A stretch of DNA of 64,000 nt from Sapria himalayana (taxonomy: Eukaryota; Streptophyta; Magnoliopsida; Malpighiales; Rafflesiaceae). Where the stretch lies: NCBI GenBank assembly GCA_029783825.1, contig JAREIK010001333.1, positions 1,380,784 through 1,444,783 on the forward strand, given 5' to 3'. Both the position numbers and the translations under genes were made by a program. The first letter of the stretch is position 1, and every line of letters begins with the position of its first letter. The notes below the pieces were generated by a model. It had not been told where the DNA came from and did no database searches. It saw only the letters and a list, made by a program, of their open reading frames with translations. Below, piece by piece: positions 1-10,579 of the stretch.

Positions 1-1200
1 ATACTTTTTAAAACTTTGGCTTTGATTAACAAGAAATATGTTAAAATATAATAGTATTTAAAAATACAAAATTCATATAATCAACAATGATAATATCGAG
101 AATAAGTGTTGATGATTATTATTAGAATAATTAATTATACTTTTTTTATATTTCGATACCACCTTGTTTTTATTGTTAATTCTTTGTTTAGCCTCTTTTC
201 TTAATACCCATAAGAAAAATACATAAATATAATTAAATAAAAAAAGTTTGAATGAACATGCATATCTACTTTCCATGATTAGATTTAATGCACCAAATAA
301 ATAGACTAAAATAAATGTCAATCAAAATTATTTCATTTAAGAAAATTTTAATTAAGCAAGTTGAGTCACATGCAATTTATAACTAATTTGCATAAATAAT
401 CAAATGTTATATACTACTAATTCACATCATATCTTTATGATGGTCCGATCATGATTAGACTATTTATAGAAAACAAAAAAAAACACTCAAAAGAAAACAC
501 TATTATACTTTCTCTATGATCTTTTAATTAATATATATATTTAATATTCTTTTATAACAAAAATATTAACATATCAGATATCATAATAATTATGAAATTC
601 AATATATTTATATGAGAATAGTACTTTGATGACTAATCACATAAGAAAAAAACTATTATATTTTCTCTATGTTGAAGATCATGTTTTGATACGTCAATAA
701 ATATTTTCGTTCAAGAACAGTAGATCTCAATTTGAGACTCATTAGATACATTATTTCTGACTTTTAAAAATAAAATTATTGAGATATTAACCTCTCTCAA
801 GTTATGTACTAAAATGTATGTTGTGTGTACTTGATATGGTTTTCACCTCTTATATTCTTCCCTAAAATGAACTAAGTGGGAAGAACCACATAATTTTATA
901 ATTCAAGACTCAAGAACAACATTTTTCAATTCCAACAGAAAATTCACGTGTGGGTGAGTTACATTATATTCATGAGACAACTTCCAAATTGCGATAGCAC
1001 CATTGAGCTAGACAAGAATAAAGCTCAACAATAAAAATTACACCATTAAACTCGATTAAGAAAATTTCTCATATCATCATTTAAAAGCGAGACTTAATCT
1101 AGAACAAGCTTTACATTTCCAATTGAAATCAGCTTCACCTCTAAATCACAGCAATCCAACGCTCTGCGCAAGAATTGGGTCAACGGATTTTCCAATAACT
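1..1200. other. AT-rich intergenic DNA, nothing recognised
   Basis: Very AT-rich sequence with short poly-A/T runs and no reading frame that resembles a known protein. A short frame near 73-321 (minus) is low-complexity and lysine/asparagine/isoleucine-rich, as expected by chance in such DNA. If the candidate gene at 1268-1716 is real, its downstream exons should lie in this stretch, but I could not identify any with confidence. Confidence 0.5.
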
Positions 1201-1267
1201 AAACTCAAACTCACTCAGATCAAACCAACTAATCAAGAAAACGAATTCTGAATTTACTGAAACTTAC

Positions 1268-1646
1268 AGGGAAAGTAGAACTTGGTGGGCGGATCAAGTT
1301 TGAGGCGCCGACGAGTTGGGATAAGCAATCGGGCAAGCAAAAAAAACGAATTGGAAGAAGGCCCCCCAGATCGTGCTTCGGCTGAGTTGTAGTGATGCAC
1401 GGAAGAGGAAGGAGGAGCCACATTCCTGGTGTTTCCTCGACGTGCTAGATCGAGAAAACCCTTGGGTTTTTTATCTGCCACCGAATGGTCATCAACAGTC
1501 ATCGTTGACTTGGGAATTGCAGCATAAGTGGAACCCGGGAGAGCAATGAAGGGCTTGGTTTGTTTCTTGATAAGGGAAGAGGAAGAATTACTGATTACTG
1601 GAGCCCGTGGGGTTTTCCATTTCCTCAGGCTCAGGCAGAGCAGCAT
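1268..1646 (-). CDS. Candidate first coding exon of an unidentified plant gene
   Basis: Product not recognised. This is an island of balanced base composition in AT-rich DNA. An open frame runs from ATG at 1646-1644 to 1268, followed at once by a near-ideal plant 5' splice site (CCT|GTAAGTTT, GT at 1267-1266). A TATA-like TTTTTATATAA lies upstream at 1705-1715, and a six-codon uORF starts at 1683. The predicted peptide of about 126 residues is rich in Ser, Lys and Arg, with a GFLDLARRGN stretch near the middle and a basic end; it has no domain I know. The same frame continues open upstream to 1742. Splicing to the obvious acceptor near 1157 would give an immediate stop, so the downstream structure is unresolved. 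It could also be a transcribed non-coding exon. Confidence 0.4.
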
Positions 1647-1702
1647 TGAATTGAATAAGGAATTACCGCGGACGCGGAGGCATGGGGTTGACCAATTGGG
1701 AA

Positions 1703-1715
1703 AATTATATAAAAA
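1703..1715 (-). promoter_or_regulatory. Possible TATA box for the 1268-1646 exon
   Basis: On the minus strand TTTTTATATAATTTT sits about 60 bases upstream of the candidate ATG at 1646. The surrounding sequence changes abruptly from AT-rich to mixed composition here, as at many plant promoters. Inference only. Confidence 0.3.
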
Positions 1716-2040
1716 GAACGAGGTCGTGTAGAAAGATTTCACTTTGTATTCAATACAACACTACTTTTTTTTTTCAAGAAAGCACCTAAATAAATTAGAA
1801 AAAACTATAATTTTAATTTGAATCAAATTATGCTCATATATAAAACTTTGGGAAAGTTATATAAAAATGTTTCAAAATTAAAATATTAAAAAAACCCCCA
1901 AACCTCGATAATTACGAAATGTATCTCAAAACTAGAAATATTTATATTTTGATCCCTTACAAATTGGAATCATAAAATACCCTTTCCCATATTAAAAAAA
2001 ATAATAAAAAAATTGTTTTTGAAAATTAATAAAAAAAAGT

Positions 2041-2589
2041 TTATATACAAAAACAATATGTATATGTTATGTATATATACATAATTAAGTAGGTAGATAT
2101 GTATATTGCACATATCTTTATTGTACATACATATGTACAATACTTATATATAGGTATATTTATATACAAATGTATATTGTATACAAATGTATATTGTACA
2201 TACATATGTATATGTATATAAGTATATTATATATAGGTATATTTATATACATATGTATATGTATATGGTACATACATACTTATATGTATATCTTTATTGT
2301 AAATACATACTTATATACATATGTATATGTATATTGTATATACATACTTATAAATTGTACATACTTATATACACATATACAATAAGGCATATAGGTGTGT
2401 GTGTGCATATATATATATGTATGTATGTATGTATTATATACTACTATATACATATAATGTGTATAAAAAATGTGTGTGTGTGTGTGTAGATGTATTCTAT
2501 ATACATGTATATATACTAGTGTGTATATTTATGTATTATTTATACATATAATTATATATACATAACCTATCTTTGTAAATATTGTATAT

Positions 2590-2631
<42 letters not shown>

Positions 2632-2690
2632 TATATACATATTATATACATGTATATAATATTGTAGATATATACATGTGTGTGTGTGTG
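2041..2690. repeat. TATATACATATG-type microsatellite tract
   Basis: About 650 bp of alternating purine-pyrimidine sequence built from TA, TG and CA dinucleotides. It includes a (TA)n run near 2590-2630 and (TG)n runs near 2470-2487 and 2678-2690. The tract abuts the copia 3' LTR at 2691 and seems to replace the low-coordinate part of that LTR. Open frames read here (Tyr/Ile/Met-only peptides) are repeat artefacts. Confidence 0.9.
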
Positions 2691-2908
2691 TTATAAAATA
2701 GAACTCAATAATAACTTGAAAATATAAAATTCAACTCTTAAGATAATAAAATAAACATTACAATAAAAGAAAAACAAGCTAAATGAGAATTGAGATTATG
2801 ATGCTTTTCAAAGGAGGGGGAGCCTCCTTTTATATATTAAAAATCAAAAATTCCAAAGAGATTTTCGATGTGGATTCGGTGATATTTCACCTAATCCTTG
2901 TTATTACA
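2691..2908 (-). repeat. Copia-1 3' LTR, truncated
   Basis: Aligns by eye with 6700-6925: shared blocks include TATAAAATAGAAC, a stretch around TTTTCAAAGGAGGG, and the closing TTTCA-TAA-CCTTG segment. It ends at 2908 with ACA, the complement of a copia TGT start. The expected further 170 bp or so at the low-coordinate side is missing and microsatellite DNA takes its place. Confidence 0.8.
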
Positions 2909-2922
2909 TTCTTCCACTTGAA

Positions 2923-4590
2923 AATCACATTTCTCACTTGTCTATGCTTGATTATGTTCTTGCCACATGAAGTTCTACATCATTCAAACTTATTAGTGTT
3001 GATCGGTTTGATCAAAATATTTGCTATGCATTATGTTATCATCTGTGTGAATCTTTTGTAAATCTATATTTTCTTCTTCAACTTTCTCTTATACAAAATG
3101 ATATCGTGCTCTAATGTGTTTTATTTTCAAGTGAAATACTAGATTTCTTGTTAAGTATAGAGTAATTCGACTAACACAAAATAAAGTAATTTTACTTTGT
3201 TTATATCTAAGCCACTCCAATAGCATCTGAAATTATATTGAAGTAGGCACAATAGACTATGATTTTGATACCTAATTTATAGCTCATCCAGCAAGAGTAA
3301 AAATATAGCCCATGATAGACTTGCTATTATCGATATCCTCGGTATAGTATGTATTCACATAGTATCTGACAATAATATCCAAATATACATAACATAATGT
3401 AGTATTTTAGGTTCCTCTAATATATCTAAGAATCCTTTCCACACTACTCCAAAGTTATTTGTCAGGATTTATCATGAATCGACAAACCACTCCCATTTCT
3501 TGTGCAATATCTGGTCTTGTACAAATCATTAAAAATATTAAACTTTCAACTGCTAATGCATATGATACTCAATACATCGTCCTTCTCTCGTCTTCTAAGC
3601 TAGGACAAAGACTTGAGTATAATTTGAAATTATCAGGAAGATGAGTGAGGATTGGCTTACTATCTTGTATGTTGAAACATCACAAAATTTTGTTAAATTA
3701 GTTTTCTTGAGAAAGACAAATCTTCATATTGTTTATGTCTTGATAAATCTGTATCCTTAGAATCTTATTTGCTAGTCCCAAGTCCTTCATATCAAACTCC
3801 CTAGTAAACTATGTCTTCAATTCTTGGATTCAAGATTTATTGGGGCCTGCTACCAACATATCATCCATGTATAATAATAAAATACTGAAATTATTTTCAT
3901 CCTGAAACATCTTGTAGTATATATAATGAGTCTATGAACCCAAGTCTAATGATGAAGGAATCAAATCTTTTATACCAACACCACAGTGCATGTTTTAGAT
4001 CATATAAGATTTGTTCAACTTACAAAGTAAGTTATCCTTACCTATTTTTGCAAATCCTTTTTACTAGAACACATAATTTTTTCTTCAATTTCTCCATGAA
4101 GAAATGAGTTGACATCCAACTGCTACTAATATAAATCAATTTTAGCACACAAAGTCATTACTAGTATGATTATTTTAAGATGAACCACCAATAAAAAAAT
4201 CTCATTAAAGCAAATTCTTTTTTTCTGAGCATATCTTTTTACAACAAATCTTGTATGATATCATTCTACTTAATCATTACAATCATCTTTGATCTTATAA
4301 ACTCATTTATTATTAATAGATTTTCTTTCTAGTGGTAATGATACTAGCTTATAAGTCTTATTCTTATGTAGAGCTTTAATTTTTTCCTCTATTGCTATTA
4401 TCAACAAAGATGCATTAGAACTATTTGTAGTTTCATTAAATATTATTGAAGGTTCTTCATCCTTTATTAAAAGATAATATGCAATATTGCTCTTTGTAAC
4501 ATACTTTGAGTACCAAGTTGGTAGCCTTCTATTACGTGTTTGGTGACTAACCTTCTTGAGCCTCAAGCTTGATCTACTTTTGTACTTCAT
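2923..4590 (-). pseudogene. Copia-1 reverse transcriptase and RNase H remnant
   Basis: Frames on the minus strand carry the standard copia order. Around 4590-4303 is the RT start (KYVTKSNIAYYLL, then IEALHKNKTW-like and NKWVYKIK-like text). Near 4100 is QLDVNSFLHGEIEEKIYV, matching the RT QLDVKTAFLHG block. From about 3520 to 2930 follow RPDIAQEMGVVCRFM, ERILRYIRGT, a degraded TGYVFTLAG block, and KIKHIRARYHFV-EKVEE, which is the RNase H end. Stops and frame changes are frequent. It would once have copied the element's RNA in cytoplasmic particles; it is not functional now. Confidence 0.85.
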
Positions 4591-4689
4591 TCTCTAGTTA
4601 TTCCTCCATAAATATTAGAACATTTTGTCTCTGATTATTTTCTACTTGCATCATGATAGTTTCTAAATCTTCTTTTAATATGCTATCAT

Positions 4690-5480
4690 TATTGTCGATT
4701 CTTTATAGTTAATTTTCTATAAATATTACATCTTTACTAAAAATTACCTTATGGGTAGTGGGATCCCTCATGTGATATCATTTCACTCCTTCATCATACC
4801 CTAAGAACATATACTTTCTGGATTTTGGATCCAGCTTTGTTTTTTCTAAGGTATTATATATAACATATGTAGGATATCCAAAAAAAAGTATAAAGTATAA
4901 TAATATGTTAGCTTGCCAATCCACATATCCATCACTATCTTTAAATTAATAATATTTGATGATGACTTATTTATCACATAACATGTAGTACTGACTACTT
5001 TCACCTAAAAAAATTAGGTTGACTTGTAATCCTCAATATTGCTCTCATCCATTTTGTAAGAGTTCTATTCAATCATTCTGCTGCTCTATTTTATTGTAAC
5101 ATGTATTGTATGTGACATGTGAACTATTATTTGATACCTTCTTGCTAATAAAGAATAAGAAACTCACTATCTATAAACTTTCTTTCATTATCTATCTATA
5201 ATTACTTAATCTTTTCCCCAGATTCAAGTTCTATCCATTCTTTGAAGTCTTTAAAAATTAGAAATATATGTAGCTTATTCTTGATTGGATACACCTAACA
5301 TTTTCTTGAGTAATCATCAATGAAAGATACAAAATATTTTGCTCCTCTTTAGAACATTTTTGGTAATTTTTATATATTAGAATGTATCAAGTCTAGAATA
5401 TGTTTACTTATCACAATTGATTTATTAAATGTCAATCTATTTTGCTTACTTGTAACACAATGCTCAAAAAAGGTAAATTT
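4690..5480 (-). pseudogene. Copia-1 integrase remnant
   Basis: Minus-strand frames give the core and C-terminal integrase text. Near 5070-5150 are fragments matching QEGIKRQFT...PQQNG and LNRTLLERTRAMLR; near 4740-4870 are GYPTYVIYNT-EKTKLDPKSRKYMFLGYDEGVK and DPTTHKVIFSKDVIF. This is the usual copia integrase tail leading into RT. The order integrase before RT is diagnostic of Ty1/copia rather than Ty3/gypsy. Frameshifts make it non-functional. Confidence 0.8.
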
Positions 5481-5934
5481 ACTAATTTGAGCCCTAAAAG
5501 TAGATTTTTGTTAGAGAGAATCTTCAAATCTTATTCTGATATGTGGCCTAGTTTTAGATACCATATCATCATTGATTCTTCTCTTTTGCTAATTGATATA
5601 ACACATGCACCATCTTCATGTATTATTTCTCCTTTGAGCATGAATAAATTTGTTGTCTCCCTTCATGAACATAAGTGTGCCTCTCATAATCTTTATCATC
5701 TAATTCTCAATATGAGTTTTATACCTATGACTATCTATATGAATCATCATTGATACTTGTAACATTCTCTTGAGTATGTGATAACATGTCATCGCCACTC
5801 TTTTTCTTAAATTAATAATCTCTTTTGAAGTGTCATTTTTTGCTACAGTTATAGCACTACATATTTTTCTTATCTTTTAATTTTAATCTACCATAAATCT
5901 GACTCTAACTGGAGCCATACTCTGTTGATCTCCC

Positions 5935-6462
5935 TCATATCACCATCAATGCTTCTACTTGGTGTGTATTTGCATATCTATCCTTTTTATTTTTATGTTT
6001 CCTTTCTTTTTCTAAGATGGCATTGACAATATCATTGAAGATTAGAATGTCTATTATAATATTATTCATTATATTGATCACAAGTTGATAATATGAATTA
6101 GGTAGACATTGAAGTACAATTTCAACACGTTCAACTTCTTCCATTTTATAACTCAACATAGTAAGTTGAGAAAATAAAGTATTTAAAGTGTTGATATAAT
6201 AAGTTACTGTAAGAAATTCCATCATTTGAGATATAAAGTCTTTTATTTAAAAAAATCTTATTTTGAAGTGACTTCACCTCATATAATTTTGTAAGAGTAT
6301 CCTAAATTTTTTTATTGTATTCTTTTCTGTCACACTCGATAATACTCTATTAGTTAGTGTCAAATGCATATTAATAATCGCATTACCTTCTATCTCATTT
6401 CCCCTTATCTTCAGGAATCTCATTGGGATTTCAATTACATCTAAGCAATTATCTTTTCTCAA
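5935..6462 (-). pseudogene. Copia-1 gag remnant
   Basis: Two broken frames (6462-6274, then 6225-5935) form a copia gag. The first has the block around IINMHLTLTNRVLSSVTEK, equivalent to the ISNLHLALADGVLSSVAEKKTAKEIW region of the family. The second has HINTLNTLFSQLTMLSYKMEE-like text and ERVEIVLQCLPNSYYQLVIN, the typical UBN2-type gag core. A frameshift between them near 6230-6270 breaks the gene. It lies just downstream of the PBS, as expected. Confidence 0.85.
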
Positions 6463-6522
6463 AATTACATTAATTTTTATTTTTCATAAAATAAAATTAT
6501 TCATGTTGAATTTTTTTATTGC

Positions 6523-6536
6523 AAATTTTGATACCA
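6523..6536 (-). other. Copia-1 primer-binding site
   Basis: Minus strand TGGTATCAAAATT, similar to the plant initiator-tRNA-Met complement TGGTATCAGAGC, located two bases inside the LTR end at 6539. It fixes the orientation and the inner boundary of the 5' LTR. Confidence 0.75.
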
Positions 6537-6538
6537 TT

Positions 6539-6925
6539 TGTTTCACTTTTAAAATAAATAGTAATCGAGAATAATAATAATAATAATAACGATTTGTTTC
6601 AATATACAAAAAAGTTCTCAGATAAGTGGTGGGGGGGGGGGCCTTATAAAATACATTAACCACAAAAATTATTATCTAAATTCTAAGCCCAATCTTTGAT
6701 AATATTTTTATAAAATAGAACCCGCAACAATAATTTAAAAATAGAAAATTTAACCCATAAGACAATAAAATAAATAATATAATAAAAAAAATACAAGTTA
6801 AAAGCAAATCATGATTAGGTTGTTTTTCAAAGGAGGGAAACCTACTTTTAAAAAAGAAAGATAAGAAATCTAAAAAGAAATTTCCAAATTGGACTATGTG
6901 ATGTTTCATTTAACCCTTGCCATTA
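6539..6925 (-). repeat. Copia-1 5' LTR
   Basis: About 387 bp between the PBS and a (GT)n/TATA microsatellite. Its upper half pairs with 2691-2908. It contains an 11-base G run at 6631-6641 with no partner in the truncated 3' LTR. The outer end near CCATTAGTG has lost the expected ACA. Confidence 0.75.
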
Positions 6926-7115
6926 GTGTGTGTACCATTTACACATATATACTACTATATTATGTATATACTATATATACACATATACAATACATATATA
7001 TGCATATTGTATATAGGTATATATATGTACTATATACTACTATATACATATAATGTGTGTGTATTTATATATGTGCGTGTATATATGTACCTTATATACA
7101 CCTATAATTCACTTC
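6926..7115. repeat. TA/TG/CA microsatellite at the outer edge of the 5' LTR
   Basis: Alternating TATATACACATATAC-type sequence closely resembling 2400-2560, including a shared block around TACTACTATATACATATA. The two outer edges of the copia element are therefore flanked by similar microsatellite DNA. Confidence 0.8.
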
Positions 7116-7215
7116 CTAACAAGAAGGAACTGAATATAATAATAATTTAAACTTTTATAGTGTTGTTCTTGGGGCAAATTGTTTGTCTAAATACATGCAT
7201 ACCCATTGGAATTTC

Positions 7216-7710
7216 TAGAAGTGGCAGCCGGCCCGGTCAGGCACGAGGCACGACACGATTTGACCGTGCCTGGGTTGGCTCGGCATGGAAATTTCACGTG
7301 CCCAACCACGACACCAATCGTGTCGTGCTGTGCCGGGGCCAACCGTGCCTCGTGCCGTGGCCCGTTGGCACGGTGTCGTGGCTCGTTGGTACGGTATCTC
7401 GGCACGAGCTGAGAAACTGAATTTTTTTTTAAATTAGGGTTACGGGGGCGCTGAAACCCTACTTTTTTTTTTAATTAGGGTTTCAGGCGCGCAACCGAAC
7501 CCCTAATTTTATTTATATTATGGATTCGGCCCGACCGGGCCGAACCCGACAAATTTGTGCCACGGGCCCGTGCCGGGTTGACCTCCACAGAACCGTGATG
7601 GGCCAGGCACGGTACAATAACCGTGCAGTGCCTGGCCCGGCATGAAAGCACTGCCTGGCCGGCTCAAAAATGGGCCGGGCCAGCCCGGCACATTCTGTTT
7701 GACACCTCTA
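7216..7710. mobile_element. GC-rich hAT-like MITE (copy A)
   Basis: About 495 bp, strikingly GC-rich within AT-rich flanks. The right end reads TTTGACACCTCTA and the left end begins TAGAAGTGGCAGCCGGCC, so the ends are imperfect inverted repeats of TAGAGGTGTCAAACGGGCCGG. The body is full of GGGCCGGGCC, GGCACG and CGTGCC motifs that can fold back, and holds two AATTAGGGTTT-like stretches. Same family as 39474-39903 and 42328-42417. The flanking 8 bases match poorly. There is no coding potential; the overlapping Arg/Pro-rich frames are compositional. Confidence 0.7.
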
Positions 7711-8690
7711 GTATTCTTTCCAATAATACTAAAAATGTTGATTATGGTAAATTTGATATATAGCTTTTTTTTCATATTTTTAACGAAAGAGAGAGGAAAT
7801 GTGTGACATATTCTTGAATACTTGTTGGTAATAGCATATGTATTTGTACAATATTTTTTTAAGGAGTCCATATTAATTGAAATACTTGAATTCATGAAAT
7901 AATAAAATGCAATAGCATTTATTTCTTTTTTATTTTTTGAATGTTATAATACTTTCTAATGACTTTATGTGAAGTTTTGAAATGTAATTTTGCAATAAAA
8001 ATTTCTCAACTAGTGAATATCCTAGAAATAATATGATTTGTAATTATATATCAAAGAGTGTTAAAAAAATATGTTCTAAATATTTAGGATAACTAATATA
8101 AACATTAAAAATTGTTGGTTGATATCAAAAAAATATTTATTCAAAATTAGTTCCACTTTTTGGTGAGATTATTAACAAATATTTTCAAGCGTTGTTTTTA
8201 GTTATAATAAAGTTTTCATTTGACTTGTTTAATAACATTTTAATAGCCAATTTAAAAAAAATATCCAAAAATTTCGATCTCATTTAAAAGTAAATCATAA
8301 AGAAATTAATTATAGAATAATACAATCTAACTTATCAATTTCCTAATTCATAAGTTTTATGATACAAAATTGTGTTTGTATTATTAATGCCCTTTGCAAA
8401 TTTGATATGTGTTTCATTGAAAAAAAAAAGAAATTTCAATATGATATACACTTGTGACTATTAATTTTAATATGAAATTTGCATATGTACTATTTTTTGA
8501 TAAGAAACTATTCACGAAACATGCATTTTCATTTATGCATCGACCATTGTTTAATGTTACATTAATTTTTGAGGCTATAACAACTCAAATTCTCTATATA
8601 GATTATTATTATTCATAGCAAGTTTTTATCTGTTCATTTAGAATTTATAACCTGATATTATTATTATTTTTTGAAAAATATTTTATTTTA
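7711..8690. other. AT-rich intergenic DNA, nothing recognised
   Basis: Low-GC sequence without a recognisable protein frame, RNA gene or clear repeat boundary. Poly-T and poly-A tracts are frequent. Confidence 0.5.
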
Positions 8691-8699
8691 GATCTATTT

Positions 8700-10320
8700 T
8701 ACCCAAAAAAAAGTATTCACAAATATCACATATATTTCCTTTGGGTTAAAATCATACTTGGCTTGGATTCCAAATATTGAAACACATAGTACTAAAACCA
8801 AAGAATAGAATCATACAAACTCCTTAGCTTTGATACCAATTATAAGGAAACAAAGCAAATCTCAACTAACATTCGATACCAACTATTGGGGAAAAGAATC
8901 AGATATGTGTGCGTTGTGTTCTAGTTCTGATACCAAATCTCAAGATGTGGACCTCCTTAGATATTAGGTATTAGGTCATGCTTGATATCAAGTGTACCCA
9001 CCCCGATATCAAATTCAGGGACTCAATTATCCAAGAGATAGTAATTTAGGATCTTGGGAAGGGGGAAAAAAACTCTCACAAAATAAGTTAAGCACATAAA
9101 AACCAAATAGAAAGAAATGAGAGATTATGCAATTGATTTAGGAAAATTTTCACTATAATTTGAGATTGTTACAATACATCACATCACTCTATGTTGACTT
9201 GATCTCTTTACTTTCTATTATATTCATAATTATTTAAATATAAATAAAAAATCTCTTTAAACTTAAGACCTGTGTAGTGATATCAAATCTCATGTCATGA
9301 CTTTATTCATGTCATGATACTAAATGACATGATCATTACTTGAATTCTTATATTGATATTGCGACAACTTAGTATAGAGTAACAAATTCATTCATGCCAT
9401 GATATCACATAATAGGGTTATGCCACTAAAACACTTGTTATAACTTCAATTAAGTCATTACTCCATAATATATGTTACAACTTAACTTTAGTCATGACTT
9501 CACAATATAGGCCACTACTCCAAAGCATATGTTAAAACTCTGGTTAAGTCATGAATTCACAATATGATATGCGAATTCATAACACATGTTATAGCTTTGT
9601 TCAAGTCATGATACCAAAGAACAAGGTTGCAACTTCATAACACATGCATGTTATAGCTTCATTCAAGTTATGACACCAAAGAAAAAAGTTGCAACTTCAT
9701 TCAAGTTATTACTCCACAAATCAGGTAGCAACACTAAATACATAGTCTTTTAGTCATAACTCCACAAATTTAGGTCATGACTTCATAGTTTAGGGTGGGA
9801 CACTGAAACCTAGTTGCAGCTTTAAAAGTATAAGCCAATCCTAATATTTTAATATCTTCATTAGAAATCTAAAAAACAAGTTATGTCAAATTTACCATAA
9901 TCAAGTTTATTAGTATTATTGAAAAGAAATATCAAATTATATATATAATTTGTGCATCTTTAACATATGTGAAATATGTATCTTTGAGAATATATAAAGT
10001 CAATCCTATCAAGTTATTATTCAATATAAGTATTTATTTATCCTATCTCAAAGACCAAAAGCAAATGAAGTGAGATTTTCTCTCTTAAATCATATGACAT
10101 TTTAATTCTAAATCAAATTATATGAAATATTTTTTTTTCATTATTTATGTATTGTTCATATCATACCAAATGTTCTATAATTTTCATGTAATACAATCTT
10201 TTTTTATTATTATATTAACTCAACAAAAAGGGCTTTTCCATATTGGTAGTCAATATTCCAAACTGAGGATCACTTTGATGTTGGATCTTAGGTTTGTTGA
10301 CCACCTCATACCCTAGAATT
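8700..10320. repeat. Degenerate repeats, probably an old gypsy LTR or untranslated region
   Basis: Between about 9260 and 9840 one theme recurs many times at irregular spacing: TCATGACTTCACAATA, GTTATAGCTTCATTCAAGTCATGA and close variants. The same theme appears at 14290-16180, 25150-25700 and 40020-40860, next to gypsy sequence in three places, so it is probably part of a gypsy LTR or leader. A TTTGATACCAATT near 8829-8841 resembles a minus-strand tRNA-Met primer site, but no matching LTR was found. No coding function. Confidence 0.45.
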
Positions 10321-10579
10321 CCATTGAAGCTTCTCTTTTCCAGTGAATCTTATTCCTTGGAAAGTATTGTGGAATGACAAGACTAGTCGGCCATTCAGAT
10401 CATCTGATATTTTTGAAAGGATGAATTGAACTAAATTAGAAATTAGTTGAATGATGACAAGTCATTCAAAAATTCTTATATCCTTGTAGAGACATACATT
10501 ACTAATAAATATTTTTATATTAAATTGTATTACATCTAAGTTAGTAAAAAAAAATACTATAAAAGATATGAATTAGAAA

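Larger units (their letters stand above)
2691..6925 (-). mobile_element. Copia-1: near-complete, inactive Ty1/copia retrotransposon
   Basis: Minus-strand element in order: 5' LTR (6539-6925), primer-binding site, gag, integrase, reverse transcriptase, RNase H, polypurine tract, 3' LTR (2691-2908). The PBS at 6523-6536 reads TGGTATCAAAATT, close to the initiator-Met tRNA site TGGTATCAGAGC. The polypurine tract GTGGAAGAA (minus, 2909-2922) directly precedes TGTAATAAC, the start of the 3' LTR. All coding parts carry many stops and frameshifts, so the element is dead. The LTRs have diverged clearly and the 3' LTR is cut short by a microsatellite, so the insertion is old. Confidence 0.9.

Noticed and set aside
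2170..2489. Two overlapping Tyr/Ile/Met-rich open frames of 71 and 100 codons
   Set aside because: They are translations of the TATATACATATG microsatellite; any frame in such DNA is open.
7160..7420. Three overlapping Arg/Gly/Pro-rich frames near 7.2-7.4 kb
   Set aside because: They lie in the GC-rich palindromic body of a MITE and reflect its GGCACG/CGTGCC words.
10122..10316. A 64-codon frame with hydrophobic start
   Set aside because: Compositional; no family resemblance and no supporting context.
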